Under the pieces are notes generated by a model that saw nothing but the letters and a program-made list of their open reading frames with translations, was not told the origin of the DNA and did no database searches. Below are positions 22,894 to 31,248 of a stretch of DNA of 35,086 nt, piece by piece; position 1 is the first letter of the stretch, and every line of letters begins with the position of its first letter. The DNA lies in assembly GCA_964502735.1 (NCBI GenBank), contig CAZCYD010000027.1, positions 1 to 35,086 on the forward strand, written 5' to 3'. This stretch comes from JACKAN01 sp964502735 (GTDB lineage: Bacteria; Bdellovibrionota; Bdellovibrionia; Bdellovibrionales; UBA1609). Position numbers and translations under genes: made by a program.

Positions 22894-23554
22894 TGATAAT
22901 ATTTTTTATAATCACTTCAAAATTTGATTTTGTATCATCACCGTCTATGGACAGCCACAAGGCTACAGCTTTAACCTCTTTATCAAAAAGATATGAAAAA
23001 TCGAAATTTCCCTCTCTCTCCATATGCCAGGCATAAGTCTCCATAATTAGATCTGAAAGTGGGTGCACTCGGCTTGTACCCACTTTTTGTTTATCTTGTA
23101 CGGCATTTAAGAAAAAGATCTTGTCTATCCCATTATCTGATCCACTGTTAGGTCCAATATTGGACCTACTATTTACCGGGACTAGATTGTGAAGCCTTTT
23201 AATCCAATCAGCAGCAATAAATTTTTGAAAACGATTTAGCTTTTTGTTTCCAGCTAAAACCAAACCCAATCTTAATTCAAAGTCATCAGCCCCTGACTCC
23301 CCTTGTGTTTTGTTGTTAAGTTGAATTCTTCCATTTAGCCGACCACGGACTGTTACTTTTTTAACTTTTTTGGCTTCAAAAAATGGATAAATAATTGGAG
23401 ATGCCGAGCTCTGTACAGATATCTTCATCTCCTTGCCTGTAAAAACTGTTTTGTTTTCGGGTAAATTTGAAAATTTTAAGAGCTCCCATCTATTGTCCCC
23501 ATCCAAAGGAACCAAGAACAGACTAAACATAAAACACTTTTTACATAAATTCAT
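22874..23554 (-). CDS. Secreted hypothetical protein (DUF3047-like)
   Basis: Predicted exported protein of 226 aa. ATG 23554 gives a signal-like N-terminus (MNLCKKCFMFSLFLVPL); the frame is open to 23602, overlapping the divergent gene there. Features such as ENKTVFTGKEMKISVQSSASPIIYPF, RGRLNGRIQLNNKTQGESGADDFELRLGLVLAGNK and AVALWLSIDGDDTKSNFEVIIKNIIIND recall the DUF3047 family, in which a beta-sandwich carries xDDxxLRVGLV-type motifs. Assignment is tentative and the function unknown. Its 3' end overlaps the end of the gene at 21931-22893. Confidence 0.55.
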   Translation of the reverse strand: MNLCKKCFMFSLFLVPLDGDNRWELLKFSNLPENKTVFTGKEMKISVQSSASPIIYPFFEAKKVKKVTVRGRLNGRIQLNNKTQGESGADDFELRLGLVLAGNKKLNRFQKFIAADWIKRLHNLVPVNSRSNIGPNSGSDNGIDKIFFLNAVQDKQKVGTSRVHPLSDLIMETYAWHMEREGNFDFSYLFDKEVKAVALWLSIDGDDTKSNFEVIIKNIIINDHET

Positions 23555-23595
23555 TAAGTCTTGCCTTTTTCTCTTCACCATCATTAGACTATAGT

Positions 23596-24333
23596 ATGTC
23601 ATTCGCGCACATAATCAATCCTGCAGGCGGGCTCTACTATCACTTTATAGCTTTCCGATACAAGAAAAAACTCTGGAGCGACTTTGCTAATGCCATTGAT
23701 CAATTCCTAAATCAGTGGTGTCCCACTGAAGAAAATCTCATTATTTTTGGAAGCAGCGCTGGCCATTGTCTTAAAACTAATTTTTTAAAGAAATTTAAAC
23801 GTATTATCTTGATTGATCCGGATCCCTTAGCTAAATATATTTTCTCGGCAAATCACAAAAATATTTGCTTAGTTCAAGATAGTCAAAACTACCTTAGGTA
23901 CGGCGTTCAAGGGCTTAAAACTCTGCCTCAGAGCTATCCAAACCACGCCCTACTCTTTTCTAATATCATTGGGCAAATTCCATTTTTAGTAAGTTCAGAA
24001 AACTCTGAATCTAGTGATCTCGCTGATGCTTTGAGGTTTTTATTTTCATCTGATTTTCAAAAATTAAGTTGGGCCAGCTTTCACGATGTTTACTCTTTTC
24101 ATTTCACTCAAGAGCCTCGTGAGCTCTGTTGGCCCCTCATCTTGCAAGGCCACACACTTAATGAGTGTCTGGAGTCCATTCGCCTACAAACTCAACTCAG
24201 ACCTCTTCGTGTCGAAGTTATTGACCACCAAACGGATAGGCTATTTTCCAGCTGTGAGCAACAATTCAGAGCTATCTGGAAAAGAACTCCCACGTCATAT
24301 CATATTGTTGATGGATACTCACAAAATTGCTAG
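23596..24333 (+). CDS. Hypothetical Rossmann-like protein
   Basis: Unrecognised cytoplasmic protein of 245 aa with no signal peptide. ENLIIFGSSAGHCLKTNFLKKFKRIILIDPDPLAKYIF looks like a Rossmann core, with a Gly-rich loop followed by an acidic strand end, as in SAM-dependent methyltransferases, and HALLFSNIIGQIPFLV could be the fourth strand. Cys and His residues are spread through the C-terminal half. No substrate motif is evident. The start is near-divergent with the gene at 23554, and the end overlaps the upstream part of the MscS reading frame; 24344 follows its stop by 10 bp, so the two are probably co-transcribed. Confidence 0.55.
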   Translation: MSFAHIINPAGGLYYHFIAFRYKKKLWSDFANAIDQFLNQWCPTEENLIIFGSSAGHCLKTNFLKKFKRIILIDPDPLAKYIFSANHKNICLVQDSQNYLRYGVQGLKTLPQSYPNHALLFSNIIGQIPFLVSSENSESSDLADALRFLFSSDFQKLSWASFHDVYSFHFTQEPRELCWPLILQGHTLNECLESIRLQTQLRPLRVEVIDHQTDRLFSSCEQQFRAIWKRTPTSYHIVDGYSQNC

Positions 24334-24343
24334 TATCCCGACT

Positions 24344-26047
24344 ATGAATATCTGGTTGACTATAATTACAATTTTCTTTTTATCGTTTGAGGCCGCGGCC
24401 TCTCCCCTAAAGCCTGTAAAACTGGATTCACCTAAGGCGACTATGATGTCCTATTACCATGCGATGCAAGACTACTCTAACGGACTAAAAAATGAGGACC
24501 CTGAACTGCTTCACCGCATTCATGATGCGGTGCGAACCATGGACCTCAGTGAAATGCCCTCTCTGCTCAGAGCCGAAAGAGGCAAGGAGTTGGCAATACT
24601 TTTAAAAGAAACTATTGATCGCGTAATTGTTTTAGACTTTGACATGATTCCCGAAGACACTCAGCTTAAAAGGTGGAGACTGAAAGACACAGAAATTGTC
24701 ATCGCAAAACTAACATCCGGTGATGGTGAAGGTGATTTTGTGTTTTCCAAGTCGACAGTCGAGAGAATTCCCGAGTTCTACAAGCGCGTGGCTAATCTCC
24801 CCTATCTTGACTCAAAAAATCAAGGCGCTGGATACAAACCTCCCCTACATAACAAGTGGGTACCAGAATGGTCCAAAGAAAACTTTCTCGGCCTTAAGAA
24901 AATACAGTGGTTTGGCATTTTGGCTGCAATTTTTTTAGGCTTATTGGTCAGAAAGTTAAGCGAATTCATCATCTATATTTTTAAAAAGTTTTTAAATAAA
25001 AGAACAGAACTGTGGAGATACAAAATTCTTTCTGCCATTGAAAAACCTGTCGGATTATTGGCCGCAGCCATAGTCTGGTACATTTCAATTTTTTTACTCG
25101 CTTTCCAAGGATTAGTTTTAAGTCTTTTAACTGGTCTAATTCAGATAGTTCTTAGTTTAAGTGTCATATGGGCTATTTACAAACTCTCCACAGTCCTATC
25201 CGAGTTTTTAGAACGCATGGCTAAAAAGACGGAATCAGAGCTAGATGATCAACTTGTTCCCCTCTTTTCTAAAAGTATTAAGATTTTTGTCGTTGTGATT
25301 GGTTTTTTGTTAACCATTCAAAATCTTGGTTTTAATGTCATGTCCCTTTTAGCTGGACTGGGGCTAGGAGGACTGGCTTTTGCTCTTGCTGCTAAAGATA
25401 CGGCGGCTAATCTTTTTGGCTCCATCATGATCTTGCTAGATCGACCATTTAAAGTTGGTGATTGGATCGTGACCAGTAATGCTGAGGGCAATATCGAAGA
25501 GGTTGGTTTTAGATCCACTCGAGTAAGAACTTTTTATAATTCTGTTATCAGTATACCCAACAGTATTCTTGCCAATGAGAAAATTGACAACATGGGAAAA
25601 CGCTCCTATCGACGAGTTCGCACCGTACTAGGCCTAACCTATGACACTTCACCCGAGAAGCTTGAAGCCTTTTTAGAAGGAATAAAAAATATTATTTTAG
25701 CCAACAAACACACAAGAAAAACAGGTTTTCACGTTGTCTTTAATGGTTATGGTCAATTTAGCTTAGATATCCTTGTTTACTTTTTTCTGGATGTGCCCGA
25801 CTGGGGACAAGAGCTTTTAAACAGGCAAAATATCTATTTAGAAATACTAAAATTAGCTAAAGAAATTGATGTTCAGTTTGCATTTCCAACTCAAAGCCTT
25901 TACGTCGAAGCTTTTCCTGAAAAAGAACCTCTTAGAGCTGAGCACAAATACGAGGTCCATCAGCTCAAACAAAAAGCCGAAAGCTTTGGTGCCAATGGTG
26001 CCAACTCACAGCCCAATGGAGCGGGTATTTTTAATCCCCCCTACTAA
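24344..26047 (+). CDS. MscS-family mechanosensitive channel
   Basis: Inner-membrane small-conductance mechanosensitive channel of 567 aa. The long frame opens far upstream inside the previous gene. ATG 24344 gives a signal peptide (MNIWLTIITIFFLSFEAAA) and is preferred, with ATG 24311 as alternative. Residues ~20-170 are a soluble, helical periplasmic domain. Membrane helices follow (IQWFGILAAIFLGLLV, KPVGLLAAAIVWYISIFLLAF, LIQIVLSLSVIWAIY, IKIFVVVIGFLLTIQNLG). The pore-lining TM3 and MscS beta domain are conserved: LLAGLGLGGLAFALAAKDTAANLFGSIMILLDRPFKVGDWI, then GNIEEVGFRSTRVRTF and IPNSILA. It relieves hypo-osmotic stress and may also pass osmolytes. Confidence 0.92.
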   Translation: MNIWLTIITIFFLSFEAAASPLKPVKLDSPKATMMSYYHAMQDYSNGLKNEDPELLHRIHDAVRTMDLSEMPSLLRAERGKELAILLKETIDRVIVLDFDMIPEDTQLKRWRLKDTEIVIAKLTSGDGEGDFVFSKSTVERIPEFYKRVANLPYLDSKNQGAGYKPPLHNKWVPEWSKENFLGLKKIQWFGILAAIFLGLLVRKLSEFIIYIFKKFLNKRTELWRYKILSAIEKPVGLLAAAIVWYISIFLLAFQGLVLSLLTGLIQIVLSLSVIWAIYKLSTVLSEFLERMAKKTESELDDQLVPLFSKSIKIFVVVIGFLLTIQNLGFNVMSLLAGLGLGGLAFALAAKDTAANLFGSIMILLDRPFKVGDWIVTSNAEGNIEEVGFRSTRVRTFYNSVISIPNSILANEKIDNMGKRSYRRVRTVLGLTYDTSPEKLEAFLEGIKNIILANKHTRKTGFHVVFNGYGQFSLDILVYFFLDVPDWGQELLNRQNIYLEILKLAKEIDVQFAFPTQSLYVEAFPEKEPLRAEHKYEVHQLKQKAESFGANGANSQPNGAGIFNPPY

Positions 26048-26076
26048 TATCCAGATCAGTAAAAACACTCCTGTAT

Positions 26077-26775
26077 TTAAGAAGCTTTAAGCCATTGAGA
26101 AAAGGACTCTTCGGTAGTGCTTTTTTTAAAGGGAAGAAAGGCTATATGGAGGCGTCTTTTAGAGTTTTCAATCGCCCACCCCGTGTGAGTCAGTGATTCA
26201 TTTATATTGGATTGATATATTTTAACGGTGAAGTAGCCAGAAACCCAATGGGGAAGCTCATCCTTAATTCTCATGCCACCAGCTGAAATATCCAGGGTAA
26301 AGGTTCTAAAGATTTGCCCATCCACATCAATCTCAATAGGGAATTCTCTCTGAATTCTTTCGTACTTTCGTGGCAATATTTTTTTGTTTAAAACTTCTAA
26401 AGACAATTCAGAAAAACTTTTAATCAGATCTTTTTGTATAACTTGACTTCGCAGTTCATCGTCTAAATCTCGAGTGATTAATGGCTCTAACTCAGAGTCC
26501 TTTTCAGACTTGTGGTCGTCAATAGACCCTTCAAATAAAAAGAGCGGAGGTTGATCTTGACTTTGTAGGCCTATAAATTTCAAGAGATCAGGAAATTGAG
26601 AAGCCGGCGTCCAGTGCACTAAGGCATCTGACCAAACGTACAAATCCTCTAATTTATTATTGTCGTAAGCAAACACTACGGCTTGTAGTTCACCAGGTGT
26701 TAGTCCATTAATAATTTTTTTTTGTGGGACAATACACAAACTCCAAACTGAGTTAAGTTTATAATTGCTTAACAC
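26077..26775 (-). CDS. PilZ-domain protein with N-terminal GYF-like domain
   Basis: Probable c-di-GMP-binding effector of 232 aa. The N-terminal ~70 residues (GLTPGELQAVVFAYDNNKLEDLYVWSDALVHWTPASQFPDLLKF) resemble a GYF_2-type domain used in protein-protein contacts. A variable acidic linker follows. Residues ~138-225 are a PilZ domain with the RxxxR-type motif RKYERIQREFP and the DxSxxG motif DISAGGMRI, so both halves of the c-di-GMP site are present. Translation starts at a GTG (26775) behind GAGGGG. It is convergent with the MscS gene. C-di-GMP effectors are abundant in Bdellovibrio, where they control the switch to predation and motility, but the specific target here is unknown. Confidence 0.85.
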   Translation of the reverse strand: MLSNYKLNSVWSLCIVPQKKIINGLTPGELQAVVFAYDNNKLEDLYVWSDALVHWTPASQFPDLLKFIGLQSQDQPPLFLFEGSIDDHKSEKDSELEPLITRDLDDELRSQVIQKDLIKSFSELSLEVLNKKILPRKYERIQREFPIEIDVDGQIFRTFTLDISAGGMRIKDELPHWVSGYFTVKIYQSNINESLTHTGWAIENSKRRLHIAFLPFKKSTTEESFSQWLKAS

Positions 26776-26811
26776 TGATTACACCCCTCGTTGTCTACCT
26801 CTTACAAAAAT

Positions 26812-27894
26812 TTAAAAACAGCTATTGGAAATAAAGGCATCCTTCCCGGACAATCGAGTCTTCGACCAGCCCTCGTTAACTTTTAAAACTTTAATTTTTG
26901 CGCCTTTATTTTTTGTTACGATTTTCTGCCCAGAAACTGAAGCTATGGAACGCAAATTACAATCTGTTCTTAAGGATTTAACTTCTACCTTTCTAGGAGA
27001 CATTCTCACTTTTACATTATTATACTTTTTGGTAGCATTAACGGCAGCTGTCTTTCTAGTAACTAAAGCTTTGTTTTTCTTCTCTGTCTCTGCTGATAAA
27101 CGATCCATTCTTTTTTTCGCTTCTACAGCCTGCTTTCTAGCTGTTGCGGCTTCAGCTTCAGCTAGCTCCACTTCTGACTCCAGTTTTTGAGTTTTCTCCC
27201 TCATTTCTCTCATTTGTTTATTGTATTCTGCCAAATCTTTTTTAGCCTTTTCCGTTTCAATCGTATTTTTTTCTAAATCTGATTGAGCTTGCTTTTGAAG
27301 TTTATCATCCTCCTGTTTTGCTCTTTGCAATCGAAGCTCTGCCTCTTTAACTTGAGCCTGTAACGTCTTAAGTTCATTAGTCAGATTCAACATTTCTTGC
27401 TTTTTTTGAATGTTCTTTTCTTCCAACTGCCTAGCTTCGGTTATTTTTTTGTTCAACTGTTCATGCACGAGATTTTTTTCATTTTCCGCGGTTTGCATTT
27501 CAATTTTCATTTTTTCGGTTTTTGCTGTTTCAGCTTCCACCTTGGCGACTTGCTCCTGATACATTTTTTCTGAAACAGCCTTATCTTTAAGATGCTTTTC
27601 TTTCATTTCTTTAAATTTGTTGTACTGTTTGTGCTCTTGAGCGATCTCTATTTTGGCATCTCTTTCTTTACTTTTTGCCCTTGAAATAGCCTCTAAAGCT
27701 TCTTTTTTAGCTTTAGCCTCCGCCTTCTCTTCTTGTCTTGCCAATTCTTTGGTCGCCTCAGCCTCTTCTTGGGCCGCTTCTGACTCTGACAAAGTCTGCT
27801 CCATGTCAGCCTCAATATCTTCTAAATCTTGAGCAAAGACACTAAAGGCTATAAGAACTATAAGTGTGGATAGTAACATTTTTTTTATAAGCAT
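26812..27894 (-). CDS. Periplasmic coiled-coil protein with C-terminal SH3b domain
   Basis: Exported protein of 360 aa. Residues 1-21 form a signal peptide (MLIKKMLLSTLIVLIAFSVFA). About 22-290 are an almost continuous Glu/Lys/Ala/Gln-rich coiled coil. The last ~60 residues (LRTDCNLRSIASVSGQKIVTKNKGAKIKVLKVNEGWSKTRLSGKDAFISNSCF) are a bacterial SH3 domain of the kind that binds peptidoglycan, with two cysteines likely to form a disulfide. AAGGAA at 27904-27909 precedes the ATG. The shape suits a cell-wall-attached spacer, like EnvC-type amidase activators, but there is no M23 peptidase domain. An N-acetylmuramoyl-alanine amidase is encoded, divergently, on the other side of a 665-bp gap. Confidence 0.75.
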   Translation of the reverse strand: MLIKKMLLSTLIVLIAFSVFAQDLEDIEADMEQTLSESEAAQEEAEATKELARQEEKAEAKAKKEALEAISRAKSKERDAKIEIAQEHKQYNKFKEMKEKHLKDKAVSEKMYQEQVAKVEAETAKTEKMKIEMQTAENEKNLVHEQLNKKITEARQLEEKNIQKKQEMLNLTNELKTLQAQVKEAELRLQRAKQEDDKLQKQAQSDLEKNTIETEKAKKDLAEYNKQMREMREKTQKLESEVELAEAEAATARKQAVEAKKRMDRLSAETEKKNKALVTRKTAAVNATKKYNNVKVRMSPRKVEVKSLRTDCNLRSIASVSGQKIVTKNKGAKIKVLKVNEGWSKTRLSGKDAFISNSCF

Positions 27895-28172
27895 AAGCCC
27901 ATTCCTTTCCCTGCTAGACTTTGATCGGTATCTCAGTCAGAAACATTAGACTTTTATTAACTCAGTAATTTTGCGGCGCATTATGTGCTGGCCAAGATTT
28001 AGCTTTTGAAACTTAGAAAATTTATTATTTTTTGATTAAGAAAGCTGCTTAAGACATCCATCAGGGGGCTTGTATTCAAAACTCAAAGAAAACTCGACTT
28101 TAGATTCAAACTAATTCTTGTGCTGTGATAAGTATCGCGAAGATAACTGTCGTGGTGATAAAAAAATAGCGA

Positions 28173-28272
28173 CCAGGTTTATGTAGGAGGGGACCTGGCC
28201 GCCAAGGGGGGGATTATGAGAACTTATAAGAGCAAGGTCTATGCCATATTTTTACACCTCTGGTGTCACTAG
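28173..28272 (+). other. Unexplained hairpin and 18-codon frame in a 665-bp gap
   Basis: The gap 27895-28559 has no recognised gene. CCAGGT (28173-28178) pairs with ACCTGG (28193-28198), enclosing AGGAGGGG in the loop. A run of seven G (28206-28212) then lies just before an ATG at 28216 that opens an 18-codon frame (MRTYKSKVYAIFLHLWCH, stop 28270-28272). ACACC/GGTGT near 28254-28266 is a further small stem, and a T-rich tract follows at 28301-28313. This could be a small structured RNA or leader-peptide gene. No known riboswitch consensus fits. The rest of the gap is AT-rich with nothing identified. Confidence 0.3.
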
Positions 28273-28527
28273 AATTGATTTGAGCGCTTAGTTTTATTCC
28301 TTTATTTTTTTTTAGATAAAATTTACCAGGTATTTTTTTTGGGCCTTTAAATGTTGAGTATAAACCAGTTCAACTATTTGAAATTATATAAAAAACTTAA
28401 ATTAATGAAAAATAAGTAATCTGACCAAAGTGGGGCTTAGCCTATATTTTTTTCAGTATTTTTCAGCATCAATTTCAACCACAGCCCAGGGCATACAACT
28501 TAAGACCACTTTTACTATTTTCTGACC

Positions 28528-28540
28528 CCTTCAGTATAAA
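28528..28540 (+). promoter_or_regulatory. Candidate -10 promoter element of the amidase operon
   Basis: TATAAA at 28535-28540 lies 19 bp before the amidase ATG and is preceded by CCTTCAG. The same 11-mer CCTTCAGTATA occurs at 31225-31235 before prs, again just upstream of a start codon without a ribosome-binding site. No good -35 hexamer is visible. Confidence 0.35.
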
Positions 28541-28559
28541 AATCGTCTAATCTCATAGT

Positions 28560-29369
28560 ATGTGTTCACTTGCAAAGAGACTCATATTTTGTCTTGCCCT
28601 TATTTTTTGGGGCCCAGTTCCTCACCAGCTTCTTGCGGCAACTCCCATTAAAGTTGTGGTAGATCCAGGTCATGGCGGTAGCGACCATGGAGCCGTCTAC
28701 TATGGTGTAAAAGAGGCTGATATCAACCTCCAAATCGCAAATCTCCTTAAAACACTCCTGGAAAGAGATTCCTCATTCCAACCTATTTTGACTCGAGTCA
28801 GCGATCAAAACTTGTCGCTAGAAGAAAGAGCCCTAATTGCCAATCAAGCCTCGGGAGACATATTCATCAGCCTTCATGCCAACTCTTTTCCTTCACCTAA
28901 AGCCCATGGTGTTGAGTTCTACTTTCAAAACCAACTCCCTCCCAATGAGGATGCCATGTATCTTGCCAACAAAGAAAACCACTCTTCAAACATTCTCAAT
29001 CCTTCTGCTTGGCCCCTAGGGCCGCTGGCTGAACATAAAAACTTAAAGTTAGAAGTTGCCAACATTTTACAAGACCTCCAGCTCAATCAGCGAATTTACC
29101 TCAGCAGCCAACTTTCAGAATCCTTGAGTCAAAACTGGAAAGGCAATCGCAGAAACTCTTCTCAAACTATCCGGCAGGCCCCATTTCACGTCATCAGTCA
29201 CGTCAACATGCCCTCCACACTTATTGAGCTTGGATACCTGACGAATAAAAATGAACTGCGACAGTTAACATCCCTTCAATACCAGAAAGTTCTAGCAAGA
29301 AGCCTTTACAACGGCCTGTTAAAATACAAAGATTTTATAGACAAATCATTAGTTAAAGACCTAAATTGA
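28560..29369 (+). CDS. N-acetylmuramoyl-L-alanine amidase (Amidase_3)
   Basis: Exported zinc amidase of 269 aa that cleaves the bond between N-acetylmuramic acid and L-alanine in peptidoglycan, as AmiA/B/C do during cell separation. Residues 1-27 form a signal peptide (AKRLIFCLALIFWGPVPHQLLAA). The metal ligands and catalytic residues are in VVVDPGHGGSDHGA (His), GVKEADINLQIA (Glu), FISLHANSF (His) and STLIELGYLTN (catalytic Glu). There is no AMIN domain, so it is a minimal form. No ribosome-binding sequence precedes the ATG, and the probable -10 box lies 19 bp upstream, so the leader is very short. It is followed 4 bp later by rph. Confidence 0.9.
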   Translation: MCSLAKRLIFCLALIFWGPVPHQLLAATPIKVVVDPGHGGSDHGAVYYGVKEADINLQIANLLKTLLERDSSFQPILTRVSDQNLSLEERALIANQASGDIFISLHANSFPSPKAHGVEFYFQNQLPPNEDAMYLANKENHSSNILNPSAWPLGPLAEHKNLKLEVANILQDLQLNQRIYLSSQLSESLSQNWKGNRRNSSQTIRQAPFHVISHVNMPSTLIELGYLTNKNELRQLTSLQYQKVLARSLYNGLLKYKDFIDKSLVKDLN

Positions 29370-29373
29370 GTCC

Positions 29374-30102
29374 ATGCGAACAGATGGAAGAAAACCAAAT
29401 CAATTGCGAGACATTCGCATTTTCCCTGAAATTGCTCGATATGCTGAGGGAAGTGTGAGAATAGAAATGGGAAACACCCACTTAATATGTACAGCTTCGG
29501 TAGAAGAAGGCGTACCAAAATGGCTAATGGGAAGTGGTGGAGGTTGGGTTACCGCCGAGTACGGCATGTTGCCCAGGTCCACACATTCAAGAATTCACCG
29601 TGAAAAGGCCTCCAATAGCGGTCGAACTCACGAGATATCTAGACTCATTGGTCGCAGCCTTCGTGCCGCCGTGGATTTAAAGAAAATGGGCGAACGTCAA
29701 ATCTATGTTGATTGTGATGTTATTCAGGCCGATGGAGGAACCCGCACCGCCGCTATTACCGGAGGGTTCGTAGCACTAAGTTTGGCCTTTAAATTTCTTA
29801 ATGATCAAGAAAAAATAAAAGAATGGCCCATCAACAGTTATCTGTCGGCAGTCAGTGTAGGATTAAAGGATAACAACCCTATTTTAGACCTTAACTATGA
29901 TGAGGACTCTAGCATAGAGACCGACATGAATTTTGTTATGAATGATCGCGGTGAGTTTATAGAGGTTCAAGGAACTGCCGAAGGTAAACCCTTTAGCCAC
30001 AATCAGCTTCTCAGCATGGTAGAATTGGCACAGCAAGGCTGTCGTGATTTATTTAAGAAGCAAGCGGAAATAATTGGAGAATTTCTCCCTTTGGAGACTT
30101 AA
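29374..30102 (+). CDS. rph: Ribonuclease PH
   Basis: Phosphorolytic 3'-5' exoribonuclease of 242 aa that trims tRNA 3' ends; hexameric in known members. Family motifs run from the first residue: MRTDGRKPNQLRDIRI, GSVRIEMGNTHLICTASVEEGVP, GWVTAEYGMLPRSTHSR, RTHEISRLIGRSLRAAVDL and QIYVDCDVIQADGGTRTAAITG (catalytic Asp and phosphate site). Then come LDLNYDEDSSIETDMNFVM and EVQGTAEGKPFSHNQLLSMVELAQ. The length is normal. It sits 4 bp after the amidase and 3 bp before rdgB, an rph-rdgB pairing common in bacteria. Confidence 0.97.
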   Translation: MRTDGRKPNQLRDIRIFPEIARYAEGSVRIEMGNTHLICTASVEEGVPKWLMGSGGGWVTAEYGMLPRSTHSRIHREKASNSGRTHEISRLIGRSLRAAVDLKKMGERQIYVDCDVIQADGGTRTAAITGGFVALSLAFKFLNDQEKIKEWPINSYLSAVSVGLKDNNPILDLNYDEDSSIETDMNFVMNDRGEFIEVQGTAEGKPFSHNQLLSMVELAQQGCRDLFKKQAEIIGEFLPLET

Positions 30103-30105
30103 CAA

Positions 30106-30690
30106 ATGGAAATTTGGGTAGCCACAACCAACTCCGGAAAACTAACAGAAATTAAAAATTTTTTTATTGGCACGTCGGTGGAAATCCACTCTTGCTCTGA
30201 ACTCAATTATTATACTCCCCCCAAGGAAACGGGAAAAACATTTGAAGAAAATGCCAAAATTAAAGCCAAAGCTCTAAAGGCTGTTAAACCAAATAACTGG
30301 GTACTTGCTGAAGACTCTGGCCTTGAAGTAGATGGCCTCAACAAAATGCCAGGAGTTCACTCTGCTCGTTATGCGGGAGACAATGCTGGGGACAAAGAAA
30401 ACGTAGCCAAGCTACTTAAAATGATGAGTCTGCGTTCGGCCTCAAATCGCAGGGCCCAGTTTCAATGTTGTCTGATTGTTATTGATCCCAACGGAAACGA
30501 AACTATTTTTAATGGAATTCTAAAGGGTGAAATTTCCCGTACGGAAAGAGGATCAAAGGGATTTGGCTATGATCCCATTTTTATTCCAGAGGGGCGCGAC
30601 AAGACGCTAGCTGAAATGAACCCTGGTGATAAAAACACAATCTCACACCGCGCTCAGGCCCTAAGAGCCTTTAAACAAAAATTTCTTTAA
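30106..30690 (+). CDS. rdgB: RdgB/HAM1 non-canonical purine NTP pyrophosphatase
   Basis: House-cleaning pyrophosphatase of 194 aa that hydrolyses dITP, dHAPTP and XTP to monophosphates, preventing their incorporation into DNA. Typical motifs are MEIWVATTNSGKLTEIKNFF (nucleotide-binding), GKTFEENAKIKAKAL, VLAEDSGLEVDGLNKMPGVHSARYAG (catalytic and metal residues), GILKGEISRTERGSKGFGYDPIFIPEG, and the end FKQKFL. The length is normal. It is the last gene of the amidase-rph-rdgB operon and is convergent with the STAS gene. Confidence 0.96.
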   Translation: MEIWVATTNSGKLTEIKNFFIGTSVEIHSCSELNYYTPPKETGKTFEENAKIKAKALKAVKPNNWVLAEDSGLEVDGLNKMPGVHSARYAGDNAGDKENVAKLLKMMSLRSASNRRAQFQCCLIVIDPNGNETIFNGILKGEISRTERGSKGFGYDPIFIPEGRDKTLAEMNPGDKNTISHRAQALRAFKQKFL

Positions 30691-30719
30691 ACTCAGTTTA
30701 GTAGAAAGTTAGTAGGAAT

Positions 30720-31058
30720 CTAAGAAATCTTGTAGTTTTCCCAGTCTTCTTCATCTCGAAAGACAAGCATCGGCTTCAAAGACGCAAAGATATCAATTTG
30801 TCTTTTAATTTTTTCGGGCGAGCCGACAAGAGCTAACTTGCCACCCTTGCGATCAAGTTCCTGAGCTACGGAGGAAAAGTATTTAATAACGGGAAGGCTA
30901 ATAAACCTCGTATTCTTAAGGCGTATAGCCACATTTGAGGCTTTACCCTTAACAACTTTATCCATCTCGGACTTAAAACCTTCACTGTTAAAAGCATCCA
31001 GCCTTTCATCAATAGAAAAGACTACCCATGTTTTGTTTTTTGATACCTCAAAAGCCAT
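30720..31058 (-). CDS. STAS-domain protein, atypical anti-anti-sigma-like
   Basis: Single STAS domain of 112 aa, cytoplasmic. The fold is recognisable from VVFSIDERLDAFNSEGFKSEMDKVV, ASNVAIRLKNTRFISLPVIKYFSSVAQELDRKGGKLALVG and the final helix. In anti-anti-sigma factors such as SpoIIAA the loop reads DSSGL with a phosphorylatable Ser. Here the equivalent reads ISLPV: the Asp is Ser and the usual Ser position is Leu, so regulation by a standard anti-sigma kinase is doubtful. It is a lone gene, divergent from prs and convergent with rdgB. Confidence 0.75.
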   Translation of the reverse strand: MAFEVSKNKTWVVFSIDERLDAFNSEGFKSEMDKVVKGKASNVAIRLKNTRFISLPVIKYFSSVAQELDRKGGKLALVGSPEKIKRQIDIFASLKPMLVFRDEEDWENYKIS

Positions 31059-31224
31059 ACTCTTTAATTATCTGTACTATCTAAAATAAATGTCAACTTT
31101 CATTAGAATAGCCCACGCAACTCCACACTTCGCACACCCCACGCACCAACACCTGTATCCTCCCAGCTCAGACAAAAAAATAATTTTAAATGTGGACTTT
31201 TTGATTCGCGGACTAGACTTTGGG

Positions 31225-31237
31225 CCTTCAGTATACT
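31225..31237 (+). promoter_or_regulatory. Candidate -10 promoter element of prs
   Basis: TATACT at 31232-31237 lies 11 bp before the prs ATG, preceded by CCTTCAG as at the amidase promoter. Transcription would begin within a few bases of the start codon, giving a nearly leaderless mRNA, in keeping with the absent ribosome-binding site. No clear -35 is seen. Confidence 0.35.
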
Positions 31238-31248
31238 AGAACACTGCC

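Noticed and set aside
28150..28215. Cobalamin or c-di-GMP riboswitch (GGACCTGGCC resembles part of the B12 consensus)
   Set aside because: The conserved GCCACTG box and other paired elements are missing, the GEMM core is absent, and no transport or c-di-GMP gene follows closely.
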